Below are positions 10,890 through 18,626 of a stretch of DNA of 64,000 bases, piece by piece. The position numbers and the translations under genes were made by a program. The notes under the pieces were generated by a model, which worked only from the letters and a program-made list of their open reading frames with translations, had not been told where the DNA came from and did no database searches. The stretch's first letter is position 1; each line of letters opens with the position of its first letter. Location: the NCBI RefSeq assembly GCF_030718205.1, contig NZ_JAUZQF010000011.1:1-64000 (forward strand), in the 5' to 3' direction. This DNA comes from Nonomuraea turcica (GTDB lineage Bacteria; Actinomycetota; Actinomycetes; Streptosporangiales; Streptosporangiaceae).

Positions 10890-11062
10890 GGGCCCATCCT
10901 TTCGGTGACCGCCTCGAGGCGTTTGAGTGCTTCACGAAATAGTTCGGGGTCACGGTCCGGGTTGGCAGCCGCACCTACAGCGGCCACTATCGCTGAGTTC
11001 CGGTCCGGCTGAGCCCCGTGTGGAGCCTCTGGCGTCAGCACATGGGGCAGTCGCTCGCGCAC
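10886..11062 (-). CDS. 58-residue hypothetical protein upstream of HicB-like gene
   Basis: A small open frame beginning with GTG just after the tetR stop (11069) and ending ATGA-overlapped with the HicB-like gene. The C-terminal part NPDRDPELFREALKRLEAVT is clearly helix-like and charged; the N-terminal half is Pro/Ala-rich and less convincing, so the true start may be further in (for example the GTG at codon 8). I do not recognise a family. If the HicB-like protein is an antitoxin, this is the natural candidate partner by position, but no toxin motif is visible. Confidence 0.4.
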   Translation of the reverse strand: MRERLPHVLTPEAPHGAQPDRNSAIVAAVGAAANPDRDPELFREALKRLEAVTERMGP

Positions 11063-11068
11063 ACGCCT

Positions 11069-11683
11069 TCACGAGGGTCGGGCCTGCAGCGCTGCGGCGA
11101 GTGTGCCCAGCACCGCCCGGCTCAGCTCGTACGGGTCCACGCCCTCGTTCTGATCGGCCAGCGGGCCATCACGCCAGAGCACCGCGAGCCCGTGCACTGC
11201 CGCCCAGCCCAGCACGACCAGGTGCAGCGTGTCCGGCCGGGTGCTCCACCCTTCCTGCTGAGCTTGGACGATCAGCTCGGTCATCGTGTCCTTGGTGGCC
11301 TGGGCTCCGGCCTTCAGCGCCGGGTCGTCGCGGTGGTGCAGCTCGGGCCGCCACATCACCTCGAACAGGCCTGGCCGCTCCCGCGCGAACCCGATGTACA
11401 CCATCCCCAGCTCCTGGATCCGCTCGGCGGCAGGCGCCGCGCCCAGGCGCGACAGCGCGCCCCGCATCCGCGTCCCCAGCTCCGCGAACCCCTCCACCGC
11501 CAAGGCGGTGAACAGCCCCCGCTTGTCCTGGAAGTGGTAGGCCGGGGCCGCATGACTCACCCCGGCCCGCTTGGCGATCGACCGCAGGCTCACCTGCGCG
11601 AACCCCTGGCCGGCCACCTCCTCTTCGGCCACCTCCAGCAAGGTGGCCCTCAGATCGCCCTCGAAGTAGGTCGGGTTACGCAT
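11069..11683 (-). CDS. TetR family regulator
   Basis: A 204-residue regulator with an N-terminal helix-turn-helix (about residues 10-60; LRSIAKRAGVSHAAPAYHF) and a C-terminal ligand domain in which the TetR_C-type segment MVYIGFARERPGLFEVMWRP is recognisable. Divergent from the PPOX gene, with two copies of a 17-base operator-like element between them, so it probably represses itself and the PPOX gene. Confidence 0.9.
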   Translation of the reverse strand: MRNPTYFEGDLRATLLEVAEEEVAGQGFAQVSLRSIAKRAGVSHAAPAYHFQDKRGLFTALAVEGFAELGTRMRGALSRLGAAPAAERIQELGMVYIGFARERPGLFEVMWRPELHHRDDPALKAGAQATKDTMTELIVQAQQEGWSTRPDTLHLVVLGWAAVHGLAVLWRDGPLADQNEGVDPYELSRAVLGTLAAALQARPS

Positions 11684-11701
11684 TTCCGCAGCATGACGCC
11701 C

Positions 11702-11757
11702 GAGCTTGTCACTGTCAATCTGATGTGCCTATGCTGAGCTTGTCACTGTCAAGCTCA
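11702..11757. promoter_or_regulatory. Paired TetR operators in the divergent promoter
   Basis: The 17-base element GAGCTTGTCACTGTCAA occurs at 11702-11718 and again at 11736-11752, exactly 34 bases apart (about three helix turns). The second copy is part of a perfect inverted repeat, TGAGCTTG-N7-CAAGCTCA (11735-11757). Each copy also contains TTGACA on the minus strand, a good -35 box for tetR. This is consistent with autorepression and control of the divergent PPOX gene. Confidence 0.75.
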
Positions 11758-11779
11758 GCTCATGGCGAGGCGGGCCCGC

Positions 11780-12196
11780 ATGTCACACCCCTTCGACGAC
11801 CTACGCCCCCACCGCCACCTCCGCCTGACCACATACCGCGCCTCAGGCGAGGCGGTGCCGACCCCCGTCTGGTTCGTCTGCCACGACGGCGCCCTCTACA
11901 TCAAGACCGGCGCCCACACCGGCAAGGTCAGACGGGTCCAGCGCAACCCCCAGGTCACCGTCGCCCCCTCCACCTCGCGCGGCACTCCCCGAGGGGCCGA
12001 TCTCCCGGCGCTGGCCGAGGACGTCGGCCAAAAGGTCCCCGCCGCGGTGCATGCGGCATTCCTCCGCCGTTACGGCATCCTGCAACGCCTCCGCGACTTC
12101 CTGGTCGGACGCCGGCGCATCACCCCGACGTTCCTGAAAGTCACCCCGGCCGATGGCGGCTCGGATCCGTTCCCCGTCAGAAGTACCTCGGGGTGA
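11780..12196 (+). CDS. PPOX-class F420/flavin-dependent oxidoreductase
   Basis: A 138-residue split-barrel protein of the pyridoxamine-5'-phosphate-oxidase-like class, many of which use F420 in actinomycetes. Typical segments are LTTYRASGEAVPTPVWFV, YIKTGAHTGKVRRVQRNPQV and VTVAPSTSRG. ATG at 11780 fits the family start; an in-frame ATG at 11762 lies only 5 bases after the operator. Divergent from and probably controlled by the TetR gene. Its 3' end overlaps the convergent serine hydrolase gene by 20 bases. Confidence 0.83.
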   Translation: MSHPFDDLRPHRHLRLTTYRASGEAVPTPVWFVCHDGALYIKTGAHTGKVRRVQRNPQVTVAPSTSRGTPRGADLPALAEDVGQKVPAAVHAAFLRRYGILQRLRDFLVGRRRITPTFLKVTPADGGSDPFPVRSTSG

Positions 12197-13427
12197 GGTC
12201 CGTGGTGGGCCAGGTCCTCACGGTGCCGATCGCCTGGCCGAGGATGGGGTCGATCGCGTCGAAGTCGGGCGCCCCTTCCTCCTCCCTGCGGTTGAAGATC
12301 GCGCAGTAGCTGACGCCGTTCTGCACCCGGGCGAGGAAACTGAACGTGCCGGGCATACTGCCGTTGTGCCAGGTGTTCAGCCCTCCGGCGTTGTTGTTGC
12401 GCACGTTCCAGCCGAGGCCGTACCACGAGCCGCCGGCGGTCACGCCGGTCTCGGGCTTGGCGAACGTCCGGGAGATCGACGTGGCGTTGAGCACGGGACC
12501 GGCGCCGTTGAAGACGAAACCCCACTTGACCATGTCGACGGCCGACGCGAGCCAGCCGCCGTTGGCGTCCTGGTTGGGCATATTGAAGCCGCCGTACGGG
12601 AACGGCACGACGGTGCCCGACTGGTCCACGACGCTCTTGTTGGTGTACTGCGACTCGTAGGCGACCTCGGTGGAGAAGGCCCCGGAGCGGAGGCTGCGGC
12701 CGAGCCGCGGCCGGGTGATCCCGACCGGGGCGAGCAGCTTCTGCCGCACGTACGACTCGTAGCTCATGCCCGAGACCTTCTCGATGACCCGGCCGGCCAG
12801 CATGTAGCCGTAGTTGCTGTAGACGTACTTCGTGCCGGGGTCGAAGTCGAGCTTCCGCGCGGTGACGTACTTCATGATGTCGGCGTGGTCGATCGGCAGG
12901 GGCACGTCCAGCGACGCGGAGATCGTGTGGTCGATCCACAGCGGGTCCTTCGACACGCTCCTGTCCCAGCCGGCGGTGTGCTGGAGCAGTCGCCACAGGG
13001 TGACGTTCGCCAGCCGGGGGTCGGCCGCGGTCGACAGTCCCAGCAGGGAGGCGACCTTCGTCCCCAAAGTCACCTTGCCGTCCTGGACCAGCCGGACGAT
13101 CGCGGCCGCGGTGAGGCTCTTGCTCAGGCTCGCGACCCGGAACAGGGACGTGGGCTGCACCCGCACGATGGGGGCGCCGGGCTTGGAGTAGTGCCCGTAG
13201 CCGCGCGCGAGCAGGATCTTGCCGTTCTTGGCGACCGCGAGCTGGGCGCAGGAAATGTCCCGCTCCGTGATGAACGTCTTCATCGCCTTGTCGAAACCGG
13301 CCAGCGCGCTCGGCACAACGCCCGTGGTCAGCGGCTCGCCAGAGTCGGCCTGTACGGGACCCGCGCCGAGCGCGATCGCCGGCACGGCGCCCGCACTTGC
13401 CTGGAGAAGCCGTCGCCGGCTGAGCAT
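12177..13427 (-). CDS. Tat-exported serine hydrolase (beta-lactamase/DD-peptidase family)
   Basis: A 416-residue class C beta-lactamase-like serine hydrolase. A Tat signal opens the protein (RRRLLQASAG, cleavage likely after PVQA, residue 27). The catalytic SxxK is S100-L-S-K103, the second motif is YSN (in KYVYSNYGYML), and the third is HNG (in NTWHNGSMPG). Substrates in the family include peptidoglycan peptides and esters. The start could also be GTG two codons upstream (13433), which has an AGGGGG ribosome binding site nearby. A paralogue with a Sec-type signal lies at 42375-43478. Confidence 0.87.
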   Translation of the reverse strand: MLSRRRLLQASAGAVPAIALGAGPVQADSGEPLTTGVVPSALAGFDKAMKTFITERDISCAQLAVAKNGKILLARGYGHYSKPGAPIVRVQPTSLFRVASLSKSLTAAAIVRLVQDGKVTLGTKVASLLGLSTAADPRLANVTLWRLLQHTAGWDRSVSKDPLWIDHTISASLDVPLPIDHADIMKYVTARKLDFDPGTKYVYSNYGYMLAGRVIEKVSGMSYESYVRQKLLAPVGITRPRLGRSLRSGAFSTEVAYESQYTNKSVVDQSGTVVPFPYGGFNMPNQDANGGWLASAVDMVKWGFVFNGAGPVLNATSISRTFAKPETGVTAGGSWYGLGWNVRNNNAGGLNTWHNGSMPGTFSFLARVQNGVSYCAIFNRREEEGAPDFDAIDPILGQAIGTVRTWPTTDLTPRYF

Positions 13428-13556
13428 CGCCACTTTGCCCCCTATGGTCACAAAAACCTCAACAGGCGTCTTTACTACCACAGTCAGGACAAGCAGGTGA
13501 TCTCGACCGGCTCGTGCAGGTCGATCAGCTGGTCACCGAACGCCTCCAGGCGTGCC

Positions 13557-14639
13557 TCACCAAAGGGTGACTCCTGGCGAGGCCACCGGCCGGGGCCGCG
13601 CACATGTGCTCGTGATGGTCACCGCCGCCCCGGAGTGCGCCGAGGCCAGCAGCGACTCCATGATGTCGAGCACGTGGAAGGCCAGCGTCCCGCCCGCGCG
13701 CGGCTCCTCGCCCACCGGGGTGGCGGCGAAGTCGGCCAGGCCCACGCCGCGCCCGGCCTCGAGGTAGCCGGCCGCCACGGGCAGGTCGCGCCAGCCGTCA
13801 TCGCCGATGCTCAACACCTGGACGAGGCCGTCGAAGTGGTTGGGGTTGGGGACGACGAGCGAGCCTTTCTCGCCGTGCACTTCGATGTGGGGCGCTTTGG
13901 TCGTCGCCGCGTCGAAGCTCATCACCAAGGTGGACAGCGCTCCCGAGGCGTGGACGAGCACTCCGGTGACGTGGGTGTCGACGGTGACCGGGATCTCCTC
14001 GCCGCGACGGGGGCCCGAGCCGATCGTGCGCTTGGCGCGGGTGCGGCTTGCGGCGCCGATGACCGTCGTCACCGGTCCGAGCATGGTCACCAGGCTCGTG
14101 ATGTAGTAGGGGCCCATGTCGAGGAGGGGGCCGCCGCCGGGGACGTAGTAGAAGTCGGGGTTCGGGTGCCAGCGCTCGTGGCCGGGTGTCACCATCATCG
14201 CGGTCGCCGCGACCGGTCTGCCGATCAGGCCGTCGTCGATGGCCTTGCGCGCCGTCTGCGTGCCCGTCCCTAACACCGTGTCCGGGGCGCAGCCGACCCG
14301 TACCTGGGCGGTGTCGGCCGCCTGCAGGATCCGCCCGGCCTCCGCGGCCGTCGCGGCGAGGGGCTTCTCGCAGTAGACGTGCTTGCCCGCGGCGATCGCG
14401 GCGAGCGCGATCTCGGCATGGGCGGCGGGAACGGTGAGGTTCAGTACGACGTCCACCCGCGGATCCGCCATCAGCTCCGCCACGCTCAGCACGTCGACGC
14501 CCGCGTAGGGCCGCACCGCCTCCCGCGCCCGGTCGGGGTCCAGATCGGCCACGGCCACCAGCCGCAGCTGCGGCAACCGGTCGATGGTCTGGAAGTATTG
14601 GGCCGAGATGGCCCCGCATCCGACGACGCCCACGTTCAT
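13557..14639 (-). CDS. Gfo/Idh/MocA family oxidoreductase (ThuB-like)
   Basis: A 360-residue NAD(P)-dependent sugar oxidoreductase. The Rossmann start VGVVGCGAIS, the EKP motif in HVYCEKPLAATAAEAG and the C-terminal beta-sheet domain are all present. Its ATG overlaps the ThuA-like gene's stop (ATGA at 14636-14639), so the two are translated together. In rhizobia the corresponding thuAB pair acts on trehalose, maltitol and related disaccharides; a role in oxidising a sugar is inferred here from pairing. No transporter accompanies it. Confidence 0.87.
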   Translation of the reverse strand: MNVGVVGCGAISAQYFQTIDRLPQLRLVAVADLDPDRAREAVRPYAGVDVLSVAELMADPRVDVVLNLTVPAAHAEIALAAIAAGKHVYCEKPLAATAAEAGRILQAADTAQVRVGCAPDTVLGTGTQTARKAIDDGLIGRPVAATAMMVTPGHERWHPNPDFYYVPGGGPLLDMGPYYITSLVTMLGPVTTVIGAASRTRAKRTIGSGPRRGEEIPVTVDTHVTGVLVHASGALSTLVMSFDAATTKAPHIEVHGEKGSLVVPNPNHFDGLVQVLSIGDDGWRDLPVAAGYLEAGRGVGLADFAATPVGEEPRAGGTLAFHVLDIMESLLASAHSGAAVTITSTCARPRPVASPGVTLW

Positions 14640-15340
14640 CGGCTGGCCCACAACATTCCCCTCTCGATGATCGTGCGTACGCTGTCGTTCCGCAGGACGT
14701 CGAGGCTGTGCCCCGGAGTGGTGACGAAGATCCGCCCGCTGCCCCAGCGCCGGGTCCAGATCGCCGGCGAGGTGACCTCCCGGTGCCAGGGGTCCCAGGG
14801 GCGGATCTTCTGAGTCGTCGTCGCCAGCACGTCGATGTAGTCGTCCGTCAGCACCCAGTATTGCTCGGTGACCAGGTCGAAGTCGCCGATGCCCGCGGTG
14901 ATGGGATGCTCGCTCGCCTCGGGGAGCATGTTCACGGTGTACGGCACGAAGTTGTCGGCCTGCGATCCTTCCCGCTCGGCCGGGTCCTTGCCCGGATGAC
15001 AGGCGAACTGGCCGCCGATGAGGTGCAGGTAGTCCGAAGAGTTGCGGTAGGAGTCGGCGATGCCGCCGTGCCAGCCCGCCATTCCCGTGCCGGCCCGGAT
15101 CGCCGCCTCCAGCCCGCGCAGTTCCTCCGGCTTGATCGTGCCCATGGTGTAGCACTGCACGATGAGGTCGACGCCGGACATGAACGCGGAGTCCGCGTAC
15201 AGTGCCGGCGAGTCGGCCCGATGCACGTCGTACCCGTGCTTTTCGAGGAAGGGGACGAAGAGGTCGGTGGCCTCCACCGGGGCGTGCCCTTCCCAGCCGC
15301 CCCGCACCACGAGAGCCTTGCGGCCCCTGTCGTCTGTCAT
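14636..15340 (-). CDS. ThuA-like protein
   Basis: A 234-residue protein with the class-I-amidotransferase-like ThuA fold. It opens RKALVVRGGWEGHAPVEA, continues with IVQCYTMGTI and GMAGWHGGIADS, and ends FVTTPGHSLDVLRN. ThuA proteins take part in sugar (trehalose-type) utilisation with a Gfo/Idh dehydrogenase, which is the downstream, overlapping gene here. The start at 15340 (MTDD) fits homologues; longer in-frame starts exist at 15370 and 15388. Divergent from the methyltransferase gene. Confidence 0.85.
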   Translation of the reverse strand: MTDDRGRKALVVRGGWEGHAPVEATDLFVPFLEKHGYDVHRADSPALYADSAFMSGVDLIVQCYTMGTIKPEELRGLEAAIRAGTGMAGWHGGIADSYRNSSDYLHLIGGQFACHPGKDPAEREGSQADNFVPYTVNMLPEASEHPITAGIGDFDLVTEQYWVLTDDYIDVLATTTQKIRPWDPWHREVTSPAIWTRRWGSGRIFVTTPGHSLDVLRNDSVRTIIERGMLWASR

Positions 15341-15470
15341 GCTGTCGCCCATCGATCGCTCATGAGTCATCGGGTCCGATCGTCGCATCTCCGGCCGAGG
15401 CTATCCAAAGCGGGGCATACTCCCCGGAAAATCGGTCGCCGGAGCGTTGGAACAGAGATACGGTCGCCGG

Positions 15471-16199
15471 GTGCCCGATGCGATCTTTGCGCACCACCGC
15501 CTCGCACCCGTCTACGACGCCTTCGACGGAGAGCGCGACGACCTGCCGGCCTATCTCGCCATCGCCGATGAGTTGGGCGCGGACCGGGTGCTGGATGTCG
15601 GCTGCGGCACCGGATCCCTGGCGGTCCTGCTCGCCGGGACCGGCCACACCGTCGTGGGTGTCGACCCGGCGGAGGCCTCGCTGCAGGTCGCGAGGTCGAA
15701 GGACAAGGCCGCGGCGGTCACCTGGATCCATGGCGACGCCACGACAGTCCCGACGCTCCATGCCGATCTGGCGGTGATGACCGGAAATGTGGCGCAGGTG
15801 TTCCTCACCGACGACGAGTGGTCGGCAACCCTCCGGGGCATCCACGCCGCTCTTCGCCCCGGGGGGCATCTGGTGTTCGAGACCAGGCGCCCGGAACGCC
15901 GGGCCTGGGAGGAATGGGCTGCCGACACCGCTCCCTTCGTCCTTGATGTTCCTGGGATCGGGCCGGTGGAGCGGCGTCTTGAGGTCGTCGAGGTGCGTCT
16001 TCCGCTCGTCTACTTCCGCTACGCCTACAGGTTCGTGGCGGACGGCGCGGTGGTGACCTCCGACTCGACCCTCCGGTTCCGGAGCCGCGACGAGGTGGAA
16101 TCCAGCCTGGGCGACCACGGCTACCGAACGCTCGACGTGCGCGAAGCCCCCGATCGCCCGGGTCGCGAGTTCGTGTTCATAGCCGAGCGCACGACCTGA
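15471..16199 (+). CDS. Class I SAM-dependent methyltransferase
   Basis: A 242-residue Rossmann-fold methyltransferase. Motif I is VLDVGCGTGSL (about residues 40-50), followed by VVGVDPAEASL and the post-motif GGHLVFETRRP. The GTG start at 15471 is preferred because family proteins begin directly with DAIFAHHRLAPVYDAFDG; an in-frame TTG lies 24 bases upstream. The substrate is unknown. It ends 17 bases before a strong hairpin. Confidence 0.87.
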   Translation: MPDAIFAHHRLAPVYDAFDGERDDLPAYLAIADELGADRVLDVGCGTGSLAVLLAGTGHTVVGVDPAEASLQVARSKDKAAAVTWIHGDATTVPTLHADLAVMTGNVAQVFLTDDEWSATLRGIHAALRPGGHLVFETRRPERRAWEEWAADTAPFVLDVPGIGPVERRLEVVEVRLPLVYFRYAYRFVADGAVVTSDSTLRFRSRDEVESSLGDHGYRTLDVREAPDRPGREFVFIAERTT

Positions 16200-16216
16200 G
16201 CCGAACCAGCGGGCCG

Positions 16217-16253
16217 CCCGGATCGAGCCACCCGCCGGGCGGCTCGATCCGGG
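16217..16253. terminator. Bidirectional hairpin terminator
   Basis: A perfect 13-bp stem (16217-16229 with 16241-16253) and an 11-base loop lie exactly between the convergent methyltransferase (stop 16199) and SapA-like gene (stop 16269). The position suggests that it terminates both. Confidence 0.75.
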
Positions 16254-16268
16254 TGCACGATCGTCGGG

Positions 16269-16748
16269 TCAGCCGCAGTTCATGAACTTGCCCCGCCTGG
16301 CTGAGGCGATCCCGAAGTCCTTGCGGGTGTCGGTGGTGTGGCCCTCGAAGTCCACGCAGTAACCCTTGCCGTAACCGATGGCGGCGGCGTAGTGGCCGTA
16401 CTTCCTCTTGGTGAGAGTGCCCGGGTCCCGATAGGCGCCGCCGCCCTCCACGTGGAGAATCGCCTGCGTGTACGTCGGCGTCCCGGCGTACGTGGTCTTG
16501 ATCACCGTGACGCAGTTCTTCTGCAGGCCACGGTTCCACATCAGGTAGACATACCCCCAGGTGGATCGCCCGTTCTTCAGCGCCCTCTTGTTGTCCTTCA
16601 CGTGCGTCCATCCACCACGCCCCGATTCCTTGGCGCACGCGCGTTCGGGGGTGTAGGGAGCGGCGGCCATGGCAGGGGCGGGGTGGGCGAGGACCGTACC
16701 GGCGGCGAACAGGGTGGCCGCGGCAAGGACCTTCGCTGACTTGCGCAT
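16269..16748 (-). CDS. Secreted protein resembling spore-associated protein A
   Basis: A 159-residue exported protein with a Sec signal peptide (residues 1-29, cleavage near AMA|AAPY). The mature part has the pattern WGYVYLMWNRGLQKNCVTVI, AGTPTYTQAILHVEGG and GKGYCVDFEGH, with four cysteines and a final NCG. This resembles the streptomycete SapA family found on aerial hyphae and spores. It stands alone after the terminator. The molecular role is not known even for SapA. Confidence 0.7.
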   Translation of the reverse strand: MRKSAKVLAAATLFAAGTVLAHPAPAMAAAPYTPERACAKESGRGGWTHVKDNKRALKNGRSTWGYVYLMWNRGLQKNCVTVIKTTYAGTPTYTQAILHVEGGGAYRDPGTLTKRKYGHYAAAIGYGKGYCVDFEGHTTDTRKDFGIASARRGKFMNCG

Positions 16749-16880
16749 GCGTTCATCCTTCTCAAGGCGGCCGGCCGGGGAGCCTGACCGCGGTCATGAC
16801 AGCAGGTTGGCATGATCGCCAATTGTGGTCATGCTCTCACGGACAAGAACCAGATGTGACTGGTTTCGGCCGACAACGAC

Positions 16881-18329
16881 CTATATTTCGGTCCTTCCGC
16901 TTCGCAGGTAGGCCGCCACGCGGTGCTTGCCGCCGTACTCGGCCCAGCCGAGCGGGGTCGCGTCGTACTGGGTGTCCTTGATCGTCGGGTCGGCGCCCAG
17001 CTCGATCAGCGTCCTGGCCGTCTCGACGTCGTCGTTCCAGGCCGCCTCGTGCAGCGGAGTGCTGCGGTGCCGGTGGTTCACGTCGAAGCCGAGACCGGCG
17101 AGCAGCCGCACCGCCGCGGGCTTGCGCTGCCCGGCCGCGGTGTTGATCAGCTGCGGGGATCGGGCAAGCGCTCGCGCCGCCGGTTCCGGGCCGAGGGCGG
17201 CCACCGCGTCGGCGTCGGCGCGCATGCAGGCGGCGGTGAACGCGTCCCTCTCATCCAGCACCGTCGAGGCGCCTGCCGCGGCGAGGAGCTCCGCGACCTC
17301 GGTGTGCCCGTTCAGCAGGGCAAGCTCGTACGGGGTGCGTCCGCCGTACGCCGGATGCCCGCCGAGGCCGTCCACCTGCGCGCCGTGCGCGAGGAGCAGC
17401 CGGGTCCGTCGCGGGCCGCCCCGCAGGGCGGCGGTGGCGAGTTCGTCCCGCATCATCTGCTGCGCGGAGTGCAGGGTCGGGCCCAGCCGGGCGTGCCACG
17501 GCCCGCCTTCGCCGCGGCCCAGGCCGAACTCCAGCAGCAGCTCAAGGTGCGTGGTGTCGTCGGAGAACGAGCCGCCGAGGCCGCGGTTGTACAGGGTCTG
17601 GGCGTCGTTGGGGTCCGCGCCTGCCTCCAGCAGCAGTCTGGCCAGCGCCAGTCCCTGCGGATGCGGCGGCTGGTCGCCCTCTCCCCCGCCGAACGCGCCG
17701 GTGAGCGCGGTGAACGGCGAGGTCAGCCCGTCCCACAGGAATCCGGCGTTCGGATCGGCGCCGCTCTCGAGGAGGAGCCGGGCCGCCGCCACGGACCGGC
17801 CTGGCGTTTGGAGGCGCGCGTAGGTCAGATACAGCAGCGGCTCCCACCCGAAGGGGCCGCCCTGCGCCCGGGCGAGCCTGGGATCGCCGGCCAGCGCATC
17901 GGCCAGTGCGTCGGCCGAGCCGGTGGCCGCCATCGTGAAGACGTTGGCGGTGGGCAGCTGCGGGTGCCGGGTCAGCAGGTGGTCGGCCTCCCCGGTCCGG
18001 CCCGGGTAGTCCGAGCCATAGGTGAGGCAGGCGAGGCGCAGAAACTCCTCCGGCAGCTCCTCGCTCGGCGGAACCCGGTGCGGGGATCGGGAGTAGCGGT
18101 CGACGGTGCCCAGGTGCTCCTTCAGCCTGGGCCAGCTGCTGAAGCCGTACATGCGGGCGGTGACGAGCTGCGCGTCGGACAGCTTGAGCGTCTCCGGCGG
18201 CCGGGGGTGGAACTCGGTGACGAGCCCGAGCGCCTCGGGAACTCCCGCCTTCACGTACTGGAGGAGTGTTTTGGCCTGCTTGCGGAGCCGTTCGATGCTG
18301 GGGTTGTCGGGCAGGCGATGGATAGGCAC
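16881..18329 (-). CDS. Ankyrin repeat protein
   Basis: A 482-residue cytoplasmic protein. The N-terminal ~110 residues (IERLRKQAKTLLQYVKAG ... SSWPRLKEHL) are a conserved leader seen in actinobacterial ankyrin proteins. Several ankyrin repeats follow between about 185 and 475, for example ALARLLLEAGADPND and TARTLIELGADPT, with the clearest TPLHEAAWNDDVE near residue 440. GTG at 18329 is chosen because AAAGGAGG sits 5 bases upstream. It is probably a protein-binding scaffold; no partner gene is obvious. Confidence 0.83.
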   Translation of the reverse strand: MPIHRLPDNPSIERLRKQAKTLLQYVKAGVPEALGLVTEFHPRPPETLKLSDAQLVTARMYGFSSWPRLKEHLGTVDRYSRSPHRVPPSEELPEEFLRLACLTYGSDYPGRTGEADHLLTRHPQLPTANVFTMAATGSADALADALAGDPRLARAQGGPFGWEPLLYLTYARLQTPGRSVAAARLLLESGADPNAGFLWDGLTSPFTALTGAFGGGEGDQPPHPQGLALARLLLEAGADPNDAQTLYNRGLGGSFSDDTTHLELLLEFGLGRGEGGPWHARLGPTLHSAQQMMRDELATAALRGGPRRTRLLLAHGAQVDGLGGHPAYGGRTPYELALLNGHTEVAELLAAAGASTVLDERDAFTAACMRADADAVAALGPEPAARALARSPQLINTAAGQRKPAAVRLLAGLGFDVNHRHRSTPLHEAAWNDDVETARTLIELGADPTIKDTQYDATPLGWAEYGGKHRVAAYLRSGRTEI

Positions 18330-18626
18330 GATGGCCTCCTTTCCGTCTGGCCTGGCGTCCGCATGATCAGGCCGGAAAAGAGGTCGGGCCGAGGTAGTGC
18401 GACGAGCATCAGGTGGGCTTCGCCCTTCCCGCGGACCGGTGGCGCCCTGGGCGCACGTTACCCAGCATACGCCGAACGGGTTTTGGTGGTATTCCCACAA
18501 TTGGAGCCGCGTAGCGTTCACGGTTGCGACATGGCGCCGCCGGCCTTGCAGAGGGAAAGGTGGAGACTACTGGGGGGAGCGCCGTCTCGCGGCGTGCAGA
18601 TGTTGTCTACAGGAGGGCTCGGTCGA
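18330..18626. other. Divergent intergenic region, ankyrin gene / carboxylase
   Basis: About 297 bases between two divergent starts, so both promoters must lie here. The carboxylase frame stays open through this region and contains in-frame ATGs at 18531 and 18600, but the residues are not family-like. AGGAGG at 18611-18616 marks the GTG at 18627 as the start. I saw no convincing operator. Confidence 0.5.

Noticed and set aside
13434..13556. Minus-strand reading EARLEAFGDQLIDLHEPVEI after the Gfo/Idh gene
   Set aside because: Protein-like but only about 30 residues, overlapping the Gfo/Idh 3' end in another frame and with no start; kept only as a possible gene tail.
12153..14273. 706-codon plus-strand frame opposite the serine hydrolase and Gfo/Idh genes
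   Set aside because: Antisense shadow without any family motif.
16923..18626. Open plus-strand frame continuing upstream of the carboxylase for ~570 codons
   Set aside because: It is antisense to the ankyrin gene, reads as Arg/Gly/Val-rich non-protein-like sequence, and the carboxylase has a ribosome binding site at 18611.
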